Origin: Pseudovirgaria hyperparasitica
Taxonomy: Eukaryota; Ascomycota; Dothideomycetes; Acrospermales; Acrospermaceae
NCBI RefSeq assembly: GCF_010093815.1
Contig: NW_022985560.1
Location: forward strand, 1,175,501 to 1,239,500
Reading direction: 5' to 3'
DNA length: 64,000 nucleotides
Shown: positions 56,968 through 64,000 of the stretch, piece after piece
Numbering within the stretch: the first letter of the stretch is position 1
Layout of the letters: each line of letters begins with the position of its first letter
Position numbers and translations under genes: made by a program
The notes under the pieces: generated by a model
What the model saw: only the letters and a program-made list of their open reading frames with translations
Told to the model about the DNA's origin: nothing
Databases searched by the model: none

Positions 56968-58410
56968 ATGCAAGAAGATTCTCACAAACTCAATTTCTCA
57001 CACACCTCATCCTCCCTCAACACCACACACAACAACAACAACCACGATTCTCTGACGTGGTCCCTCCCTCGTATCGAGATGCAGTCGCCAGTCGATTGGT
57101 CTGTCTCGAACGAGTCCCCCAACACCCCGTCGGACTGTCGTCTATACCTCAGTTCGGCATCAACATCAATCTCTTCTCCTGGCGAGCCAACAGACAGACA
57201 AACAGCTCAGCCAAGTCAATCAACATCTTTTTCGCGAAAGCCTGCAGAGAAACAAGCAGCTCAGTCAGGTCGGTCGACATCATCTTCGCACAAGCCAGCG
57301 GAGAAACAAGCAGTTCTGCCTGGTCGACTAGAGCACTCCCACATCACCAAGCAGCTCGGATCTGGTGGCTTTGGCGTTGTCTACATCGCTCGTGAGTACC
57401 ACGTTGAGAAAGATGCTGTTGTGATGGGCCGTCATTGCGTGGTCAAACACTTCCTGAGGTCCTACAACGGAGAAGAAGAGGCCCGATATGCGGAGATTGT
57501 CTGCACGGATAGGCCCGGAAGCAGTGAAAAAATTGTTCGGATGCTCCGGGCCATGCGCTACGAATCCGGTTTATTCCTCAAGTACGAGCTTTGCTCCTTT
57601 GGGGACCTTGGGGACTTCACACAGGAACTGCGACGAGCCGACGTCGACATCAACGAGCTTACAGAGCGACGCTCGCCTCCTCAGTCATTCATTCTGCATG
57701 TCGCTCGCTGTCTCGCAGAGGCTCTTGCTTTCCTGCATGAGGGCCGCACCTACCGCGAAGACGGCACCTACTTCCAGCAGCCAAACTGGCGTCCCATCAT
57801 CCACCAAGACATCAAGCCTGAAAACATGCTAGTGTCCGACCGACTTCCTGGTCAAGACTATCCCAACATCAAACTCGGGGATATCGGATGCGCACACTTT
57901 CTCGGCGACGAGAAGCCGTATCCTGGAACGGCAGACTACCAGGCTGGGGACGGTGACCATAGTGAGCAGGCCGATCTATGGTCTCTTGGTGCCGTTATCC
58001 ACAAACTGGCGACAGGTGTGGTACCTGTCGAGCATCCCGGCAGGAGGCCCGTCAAGGACCATAGCAGCAGCAACAGGAGGCAGTGGGAAGCGTACCACAA
58101 CCGCAAGCGCGTGGTACAACAAGTCAACAAGCTCCCACAGTACGACGATCAGCTCCAGGTCGTCATGGAGAGCTTTCTGGTGCTGGGCGGGCCTCGCATG
58201 TCCGCCAGTGAGGCGATTGAGCGGGAGCTGCTCCCGGCATACCAAGAGATGGACGAGGATTGGGAGCCCGTCTTCGGATGGATCATGCTCCAGGAGAACA
58301 GACTGGAGGAGTTGGACCGGTTCAAGGTCCAGGCATGGGAGCGATGCGAACCTACGCCCCCGCTGCCTCAACCTACTTCTCCTGGTTCTTGGGGAAGCAA
58401 CTGGAAGTAA
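56968..58410 (+). CDS. Divergent eukaryotic-type protein kinase, 480 aa
   Basis: A single frame. The kinase domain spans about residues 124-425: glycine loop GSGGFGVV (131-138), VAIK-like lysine K160 in CVVKHF, catalytic loop HQDIKPEN (279-286; D281, K283, N286 present), metal-binding D305 in DIG, and ADLWSLGAV for the F helix. HRD is changed to HQD and DFG to DIG. The usual APE is not evident (PGTADYQAGDGD instead). The key Lys, Asp and Asn remain, so catalysis is plausible. A 14-residue insert (REDGTYFQQPNWRP) precedes the catalytic loop, as in NEK-like fungal kinases. The N-terminus has tandem 18-residue repeats (RKP/AEKQAAQSGRSTSSSHKP/AEKQAV) at about 75-120. M38 (57079) is an alternative start. 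Confidence 0.88.
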   Translation: MQEDSHKLNFSHTSSSLNTTHNNNNHDSLTWSLPRIEMQSPVDWSVSNESPNTPSDCRLYLSSASTSISSPGEPTDRQTAQPSQSTSFSRKPAEKQAAQSGRSTSSSHKPAEKQAVLPGRLEHSHITKQLGSGGFGVVYIAREYHVEKDAVVMGRHCVVKHFLRSYNGEEEARYAEIVCTDRPGSSEKIVRMLRAMRYESGLFLKYELCSFGDLGDFTQELRRADVDINELTERRSPPQSFILHVARCLAEALAFLHEGRTYREDGTYFQQPNWRPIIHQDIKPENMLVSDRLPGQDYPNIKLGDIGCAHFLGDEKPYPGTADYQAGDGDHSEQADLWSLGAVIHKLATGVVPVEHPGRRPVKDHSSSNRRQWEAYHNRKRVVQQVNKLPQYDDQLQVVMESFLVLGGPRMSASEAIERELLPAYQEMDEDWEPVFGWIMLQENRLEELDRFKVQAWERCEPTPPLPQPTSPGSWGSNWK

Positions 58411-58667
58411 GGGTTACAAGTGTCGTGGTTCGCTCGGATGGACATTGTCAAGATTGTTCTTTTCGACCGCGCTCGACCTTGTTTCCCTCACATCAAGACG
58501 TCGAAATCTTGAATTCCACCGAAGCTTAGGGGAGTTCTACTGCATCCTTGACGTCAAAAACGAGGCATGCAGTCGCGCTATTCCTGGGTCTGACTACCTT
58601 CCAACGTCTATATCCTCTCGTCCAGTCGCTCTCCTCCAGACTTGGCGCTCATTCGTGTCCTCGGAGA
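58411..58667. other. 3' flank of the kinase gene
   Basis: Overlapping frames continue from the kinase gene in other phases and are shadows. Confidence 0.5.
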
Positions 58668-58787
58668 TCAAGCATTGCTCACGTTCTCAACTCGAGTTCA
58701 AGCTCTGCTCATGTTCTCAACCTGGGTTCAAGCACTGCTCATGTTCTCAATCTGGGATCAAGCTCTGCTCAAGTTCTCGTCACTCGA
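58668..58787 (+). repeat. 30-bp minisatellite, four units
   Basis: Four units of 30 bp, each beginning TCAAGC, followed by (A/T)(C/T)TGCTCA and GTTCTC. Units differ by a few substitutions and have no indels. It lies about 260 bases after the kinase stop, possibly in its 3' UTR. Confidence 0.9.
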
Positions 58788-58891
58788 GGAGCCTGTCAAG
58801 AGCTGCACGTTCACCAGTCTGTGCTTTGGAGGAACTTGGCGGGTCATTCCAACCAAAGGAGTGCGTCTCTTGCCGCCTGGGGTGTGTTTTT

Positions 58892-59116
58892 ATTGCGTGG
58901 CTTTGGCTGTGGGACGGCCATTGCAACTAGCGGCGGATGCATACCCTGCGTGGGTTTCTTGCCTAGTGTTTGTTTACATTGCGTGGCTTTGGCTGTTGTT
59001 GGGCGATACAGCCATTGCATATCTAGCGGCGGAGAATACCCCTGAGTGGGGTTTGCCTAGTGTTTGGATGCTTGCATTGGAATTGTATAGCAGGAGTATA
59101 CCCTGAGTGGGTTTGG
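58892..59116 (+). repeat. Tandem repeat, period about 86-90 bp
   Basis: Unit 1 (58892-58977) and unit 2 (58978-about 59067) share ATTGCGTGGCTTTGGCTGT, GCCATTGCA, TAGCGGCGGA and GCCTAGTGTTTG. A partial, more diverged third unit follows to 59116 (AGTATACCCTGAGTGGGTTTGG). It is non-coding as far as I can tell. Confidence 0.85.
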
Positions 59117-59587
59117 AAAGCCTGATAGGCGTCTTTTGTATATAGGGGACTGCAGACTTGGCTGCAGGGTGAATGGGAGGGTGGGACCCTTCACACTTAT
59201 GTTTGATTTGTACACTTAGCGTCTCGTTTCTAGATACCCAGTCCTGTCTGCGCGTTCAATTGCATCCTATTGTCTTGAGATATCTCTCGGCTCGAATCAT
59301 ACTGCTGTCTATGCTTGGATTGTGACTTGGATTGCCAGGGCTCACCCTTACATGCCTTATTATTATCTCGTCGTCCATGCCTTCTGGCATTCTCCCGAGC
59401 TAAGCGGTGATAGATTAGTTATGCTCAGGCATATGCCTCTTTTAAATCCACTCTATCTAGCTCTCAGCTCCCTTGACTCCCGTGATGTGACCCCCTGATA
59501 GGTCGCTCGCTCCATTTCCAAGTATCTCAGCATATTAGCTCTTGCCTATCACTGACAGTCTAAGACCACTTGACTGTGGTTAGACAA
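59117..59587. other. Intergenic region
   Basis: Nothing recognised. Confidence 0.5.
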
Positions 59588-60213
59588 TGGTAGAATCTCG
59601 CGTTAACTCGAAGCTTTCAACTCTATGCTATCAAGATTCAAAGGTCTCGCTTCACTTATGGCAAGTCCTGAGTTGCTAACTTTCCTTCTATAATTCAAGT
59701 AAGCTTTATTCACTATGGTTTTGGTCGAGAGGTCTTCGGCGTTGTGGTATGAACACCTTCGAAATTTGACGTAGCAAGATTATGACAAGTCGTTTCAGCA
59801 GCAGCCAGATACAGGCTCTTATTGCTTCATCCTATAATCGATGACCACATGCAAAAGGTAATAAAGCAGATGCTACATTTTGCTATGCAAATCTACTCGC
59901 ACAAAGTGCACTTGATAAGTGCATAAATTTTTTCGATCAAGTTGACGTCAAGCAGTGTCTCTTCCCTGACGATATATCAGAATCGCCTAGACCATCGAGG
60001 AATCCTCGCAGGAGATTGAACCCTGCAACAGTGTGCATGAAGGTACCAGCAGAGAAGCTAATCGATCTGAATGCGACAAGTGATATCGAGTTATATGCCG
60101 AAGTTGGAAGGATGCAAGGTATGCTCAGAACCAGAATTCTTGCACATGGATGTACCAACTCTAAAATTTGTAAGTACAATAGCAGAGGTAGAGTTCTTGA
60201 AGAATTATTGTAG
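59588..60213 (+). CDS. Candidate multi-exon gene or relic, unassigned
   Basis: The strongest part is a frame open from about 59845 to the stop at 60213 (about 123 codons) that has no early ATG and so behaves like an exon. It contains DATFCYANLLAQSALDKCIN, FFDQVDVKQCLFPDDISESP and VCMKVPAEKLIDLNATSDIE. Upstream, ATG 59588 opens MVESRVNSKLSTLCYQDSKV. A good branch-like GCTAAC and an ATTCAAG acceptor near 59675-59699 follow, then HYGFGREVFGVV before a GTATGA. The pieces suggest three exons, but I could not find one consistent splice path. HYGFGREVFGVV faintly recalls a kinase glycine loop. It may be a decayed gene. Confidence 0.3.
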
Positions 60214-61024
60214 AACGAAAAGCTTCGGATAACCTATCTAAGCAGAAGCACAAAGCAGCGCTGCTAGAGCTTCTAGAGAGGCCACGTACTGCCTATTCCT
60301 TTCAGTAACTCTGAAGATTGTCTGAATGTGTTGAAATAAAGTATGGGACAGTACAGTAGCTTGTTCGGAAGCACGACAGCATCTTGGTACTTGATCACTT
60401 AGACGTTTCTATGTGAGCCGGCATTCGCTCTGGAGGCTTGACCTTAAAAAGGTTCGTGGGTAGAGCGTTCCGACCTCTGGGTCTCACAACTGTTGCATTT
60501 ATATGGGCGAGCAGTCCCCGTCGAGCTTCATTTCGTTCTGTAAAGTGACACAATCGAACAGGTACGCACCAACAATCCCGCAAAGGTACTGACCGAAAAC
60601 TCCGATCTTTGGATCATTCATTTGATATGAAAAGTGTAAGTTGGTGTGCACATCACTTGTTCCGATCATAATACTATGCTTTCCGACATCGCTTCGGCAC
60701 CCTGATAAGGCTTTATTCATCCAGCTGATCATGTGGACACATCTGATTACAGAACTCTATAGCTGAGAGTCAGTCGCCCGACATTGGTTAGATCTTCATC
60801 TTGTTGGTGAGACCGATCGAATCCATCGTGCCACGGACAAAGAACAGAATCCTGATATATACTCGTCGTGAAACCCTTAGAGATAGCACCACGAATTCAG
60901 AATGAGCTCGCAGCTCAGGAGTATAGAAATGGTACTTGCAAAATGGTGCATACGAAACAACGCGATTTGAGGAATTCTTTGGCATTTGCTTTGATCAGGT
61001 CTCGCCCTCTAAGCCATACTTAGT
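60214..61024. other. Intergenic region with weak minus-strand frames
   Basis: Minus-strand frames at 60499-60732 (DPKIGVFGQYLCGIVGAYLF) and 60788-60985 have fairly protein-like composition but no recognised family and no shared frame. No gene is called. Confidence 0.35.
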
Positions 61025-61726
61025 TCAAGTATCCTTGACAACAGTAATGAGCATCCCATCATAGCTTTTCTCGCCAACCGTCTGAAGTGCGACAGCATCA
61101 ACTCTAGGATCCCTCCCAACTTTCTCAATCACCTCACGCGATCCTGCAACACTGGGATCCTCAAAGGCTTCCGGATTTGCTAACCTTCCTCCTCGTATCA
61201 CATTGTCGACAATGATCTGCGCTCGCGGTCTGCACATCTTTACTGCCGTGTCGAAGTAGAACCAATTGTTCGGCTTGTCCGCGTCAATGAAGACGAAGTC
61301 GAACTTTTCACGCTTTCCAGCGTTGACATTAGCGAGCAGTTCTGGCAAGACGTCTCTACCAGCGCCGACAATCACCTCCACACGATCTGCATAGCCGGCA
61401 GCTGCAATGTTCTCTCTCGCAACGGCGGCGTGGTGCTCATTGACCTCGACCGTGACCACTCGGATTTCTGGGCTTGTGGCTGCAAGGAAAATTGAGCTGT
61501 AGCCGCCCAGTGTTCCAACCTCGAGAACGTTTCTTGCACCAATGAGCTTACACTGGAGCTGGAGGAACTTGCCCTGCGCAGCGGAGACGGCGATATCAGG
61601 GAGCCGTTGTGCTCGAGTACGCTTAAGCGCTTCCTCGAGTGCGCCGTTGAGTTTCGCGTCGGCCAGGAGGTTGGCATTGACATATTCGTCGACTGCCGTC
61701 CAGCGTGGATCTTTTTCGTGAGCCAT
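61025..61726 (-). CDS. Class I O-methyltransferase (CCoAOMT/COMT-like), 233 aa
   Basis: From MAHEKDPRWTAVDEY the length and layout match Methyltransf_3 enzymes. SAM motif I is NVLEVGTLGGYSSIFLA. VVTVEVNEHHAAVARENI gives the acidic ribose ligand. FDFVFIDADKPNNWFYFD carries the metal-binding Asp, and IIVDNVIRGGRL the second metal ligand pair (D, N). These enzymes methylate catechol-type hydroxyls using SAM and a divalent cation. The frame continues upstream to 61954. An ATG at 61837 would add 37 residues that are Arg/Ser rich and lack acidic residues (MRSCFRRFSQRSFRLVTALH), which look like a mitochondrial presequence. I use the shorter form because it matches family length. No neighbouring biosynthetic genes are seen. 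Confidence 0.93.
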   Translation of the reverse strand: MAHEKDPRWTAVDEYVNANLLADAKLNGALEEALKRTRAQRLPDIAVSAAQGKFLQLQCKLIGARNVLEVGTLGGYSSIFLAATSPEIRVVTVEVNEHHAAVARENIAAAGYADRVEVIVGAGRDVLPELLANVNAGKREKFDFVFIDADKPNNWFYFDTAVKMCRPRAQIIVDNVIRGGRLANPEAFEDPSVAGSREVIEKVGRDPRVDAVALQTVGEKSYDGMLITVVKDT

Positions 61727-61811
61727 TCTGATGATGCTGCAGGAGATTGGGAGGTTACAAGATGGGTTGTAGTGACGGTGAAGTGCGGTGACAAGACGGA
61801 AGCTTCGTTGA

Positions 61812-62189
61812 CTAAACCGTCGAAAGCAGCTTCGCATTGGGGCCTTGGTCCAAATCCGCGACTTCAATGTCGTATTTATAATGGACACAGATAGTACTCC
61901 TCCTTGGCGGGAACAGGGTTCGGCAGATATGCTTGCGCGTAACTCGAAAACCAACCGTAAAAGGGTAATCTACAACATCATAGTCTGCCCCGGACTTCGG
62001 GGTTACAGTAATGCCATTTAATTTGAACGTTGTTGTGTTAAATGTGGAGAATCCTGCATATTTGAAGGTGAAGGCGCCGTCGTCCTTCTCGGTAATCTCT
62101 GTACGAGTGAACTGACTTGATTTCTTGCAAACAATATGGAGATCAATGAGCCTCGGACTTGTGTCGATTCTCCGATGCTCGGGCCGCAC
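61812..62189 (-). CDS. Unassigned frame upstream of the O-methyltransferase, up to 125 aa
   Basis: A minus-strand frame with strongly coding-like text in its middle: TEKDDGAFTFKYAGFSTFNT and FKLNGITVTPKSGADYDVVD. It overlaps the upstream extension of the methyltransferase frame in another phase. It may be a small independent gene, a 5' exon of something longer, or a relic. No family is recognised. Confidence 0.3.
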   Translation of the reverse strand: MRPEHRRIDTSPRLIDLHIVCKKSSQFTRTEITEKDDGAFTFKYAGFSTFNTTTFKLNGITVTPKSGADYDVVDYPFTVGFRVTRKHICRTLFPPRRSTICVHYKYDIEVADLDQGPNAKLLSTV

Positions 62190-62933
62190 TTAAGCCCATA
62201 CATAGTAGCTTATTTGGGTTAGCTTTGCACCTTTTCAAGCATTTAATCACCCAACAGTTCTAACTTTCTCGGACTGCTGACTACGTTTGCATGGAACACA
62301 GGAAATCGGCGTCTCGGGCATACCTTGTATGGCGCGTCTGATCTATACCCGGCGGTTGATCGCCAGAGTGCAGCAGAAGTCTCCTTCGCCAAAAAGGACG
62401 ATATCAGGTAGTCTATGTGTGCGGAGTGCTGCTACCCTTGATATTCCTGTTGAGGCAGCGTATTCCATGGTAAACCTAGACTGTAAAGCTAAAATTCGAG
62501 GATTAGACATTCTGCCTAGACTTAAGAAGCGTTAGTGAGCTGCATTCATCATTCTGGTCACTGAATGCAAGCAATGTGCTGCGCCACATATATGCGGCTG
62601 TGTATGTGGCTGATACAGATGACTGCTCCCTCGAGTCCACCCACGTCTATTTCCCAACCACAATCCCAGCCATCGTCCATTCATGCGCGCGCAACTCTAT
62701 GAAGACCGTCGAGCATGGACACTTACGGTCCAGTTCAAGGTACAAGCCCGCATTTTGCCACAGAAAAGGCGCTTGCTTGTCACTGCAAACGATAAAGAGT
62801 AGACGCTCATACTGTGAATGCAAACAGTTTGTGCTCGCCCATCACCGGAGCACTGTATGCTGGCACACTGCTGTAACTGCTGAAGCCTCGATTTATGCTA
62901 GCCTTATTTACCTTCATTATCTAGGTCACCGCT
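62190..62933. other. Intergenic region upstream of the GIY-YIG gene
   Basis: Frames at 62287-62535 and 62576-62980 (plus strand) have no family support; the second overlaps the start of the next gene in another phase. Likely promoter DNA. Confidence 0.45.
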
Positions 62934-64000
62934 ATGCCGGTTATACATCATACCCCCGAAGCTCTACTGCCTCGTTCTGATTCGAAGAACCCTTCGACAA
63001 CGTGTAAGGGCATAACCTCGAGCGGAAGACCATGTAGACGAGCATTAGCCGTGAAAACTAAGCGACCATCAGGTGTTCTCGCAGTAGTCTCCGTCGGTAA
63101 TGACCGAGATGCCGCAGCATTCTTTTGCTGGCAACATCAAGACCAAGCCGACCTGCTTACGGTACGGAACAACGATCTCGACATAGTTGAAGAAGAAACA
63201 ACAATAATACCTTTAAGAGAGCGGAGTAGTATAGATACATTGGTACAGAGACTTGGTGTGCTGGAATTCGAGAACAATGTGCCAGAGAAAGAAGCTCGAA
63301 GTATACAGAAGCGTACACGGCAAGATCATTCAGAGCGATATAATGCGCCAACACAAGGCATTGCTCGGCCAAGGACATGGGAGAACGTTTCTGGACCCGT
63401 CATGATCGCACGGCGGAGTGACTCGCGCTTTCAGAAACCACCGTACATGTCTAAGCCTGCCGCGAAGCCCAGGAAGATAGGGTTTTGGCAGTTCCTCTGC
63501 TGCGGCTCGACTGATACCGATCACGACGGGCTGAAACAAGTCAGGCGAAGAGAGGCAAAACAAAGGCAGCAAGAGTCCACTACCATTCGCCCATCATATC
63601 AAAAACCAATGGAAGCGTCAAGACCGCACAGCACAGAAATTGCTCCGAACCATCAAAGCGCTACTGTCAACCCAACTATCTCACGCATACCAGCACGAAA
63701 GACCGTCAGCGATAGCTCGGTCAGCCCAGCAAATTCACTTGGTCAGCAAACCAATCCCATGAGATCACCCAAACAAAATATGAAATCTCCGATTCCTACG
63801 TCCCTTCCACCCGCGATCAGCATGTCTCTCCTACGATATCTCTCATCGCCACCCTCGTTGCATGACGAGCCGGGATACATCTATATGTTCTGGTTGACTC
63901 CCTCCACCACCTCACCACCACCACAACGCACCTCGTCCACACTCTTATCCGCCCGACCAGACATCCCACGCGGCCGTCGCGCAAGTGACGTGCTCTCAGA
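62934..64000 (+). CDS. GIY-YIG / T5orf172 (DUF1766)-type protein, 3' end cut by the window edge
   Basis: ATG 62934 opens a frame that stays open for 355 codons to the last base, so the gene is incomplete. An N-terminal Cys/His module is visible: CKGITSSGRPCRRALA (C24, C34) and FFCWQH (C65, H68), a likely zinc site. A basic, disordered middle follows, with a KIGFWQFLCCGSTD segment. EPGYIYMFWLTPSTTS, from about residue 312, is the characteristic opening of the fungal DUF1766/T5orf172 domain, a GIY-YIG nuclease relative (GYIY is the first motif). The catalytic remainder lies beyond the window. From recall, fungal members are of unknown role; S. pombe Mug113 is a member. An in-frame TAG just upstream supports this start. 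Confidence 0.88.
   Translation, partial: MPVIHHTPEALLPRSDSKNPSTTCKGITSSGRPCRRALAVKTKRPSGVLAVVSVGNDRDAAAFFCWQHQDQADLLTVRNNDLDIVEEETTIIPLRERSSIDTLVQRLGVLEFENNVPEKEARSIQKRTRQDHSERYNAPTQGIARPRTWENVSGPVMIARRSDSRFQKPPYMSKPAAKPRKIGFWQFLCCGSTDTDHDGLKQVRRREAKQRQQESTTIRPSYQKPMEASRPHSTEIAPNHQSATVNPTISRIPARKTVSDSSVSPANSLGQQTNPMRSPKQNMKSPIPTSLPPAISMSLLRYLSSPPSLHDEPGYIYMFWLTPSTTSPPPQRTSSTLLSARPDIPRGRRASDVLS

Noticed and set aside
57953-58930. 325-codon plus-strand frame overlapping the kinase
   Set aside because: It is a GC-driven shadow of the kinase frame. Its later part only reflects the 30-bp minisatellite translated as CSCSQPGFKH-type repeats.

Overview
The window reads as nuclear DNA of a filamentous ascomycete (Pezizomycotina, most likely a dothideomycete). 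The reasons are mostly short GT-AG introns (about 47-150 nt), a mix of single-exon and lightly intron-split genes on both strands, CT-rich tracts upstream of start codons, a Zn2Cys6 regulator, an AA9 polysaccharide monooxygenase, a GIY-YIG/DUF1766-type protein, and one small DNA transposon relic carrying RIP-like C-to-T changes. No operons, CRISPR arrays, rRNA genes or viral fossils were seen. Splice sites were assigned by eye from frame, consensus and recalled family conservation.

Layout. 0-16.5 kb: F-box-like protein; ribosomal protein uL23 (RPL25); TIM8; heat shock factor HSF1, divergent from a ZUP1/Mug105-type C78 deubiquitinase; a small unknown protein; an intron-containing tRNA-Ala(CGC) beside AT-rich DNA; an AA9 LPMO; a 733-residue protein with an 'ipa protein'-like C-terminus; a small unknown protein. 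16.5-32.4 kb: a four-exon Zn2Cys6 regulator with a GC-AG intron inside the zinc cluster, a coiled-coil protein, VPS18 (the last RING cysteine pair is in a small third exon), and two unknown proteins. 32.4-51.7 kb: housekeeping block of a MARVEL-like membrane protein, SEC72, striatin, histone H2A.Z, a PIN4/Cip2-type RRM-R3H protein, LIN1/CD2BP2 and UFD1. A 500-bp TA-flanked element lies between SEC72 and striatin, and a 4.5-kb repeat-rich gap lies upstream of PIN4. 51.7-64 kb: gene-poor accessory-looking DNA with several unassigned exon-like frames, a 51-residue cysteine-rich protein, a divergent protein kinase followed by two tandem repeats, a class I O-methyltransferase, and a GIY-YIG/DUF1766-type gene that runs off the right edge.

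The recognised genes cover unrelated core functions: translation, mitochondrial import, ER import, vacuolar fusion, ubiquitin handling, chromatin, splicing and stress transcription. There is no biosynthetic cluster. I did not find a clearly new multi-gene system. The most useful observations are gene-model ones (hidden last exon of VPS18, two probable GC-AG introns, the edge gene), the pogo-derived element, the cysteine-rich mini-protein, the atypical kinase with repeats, and the unassigned spliced frames at 53.7-54.2 kb and 59.6-60.2 kb.
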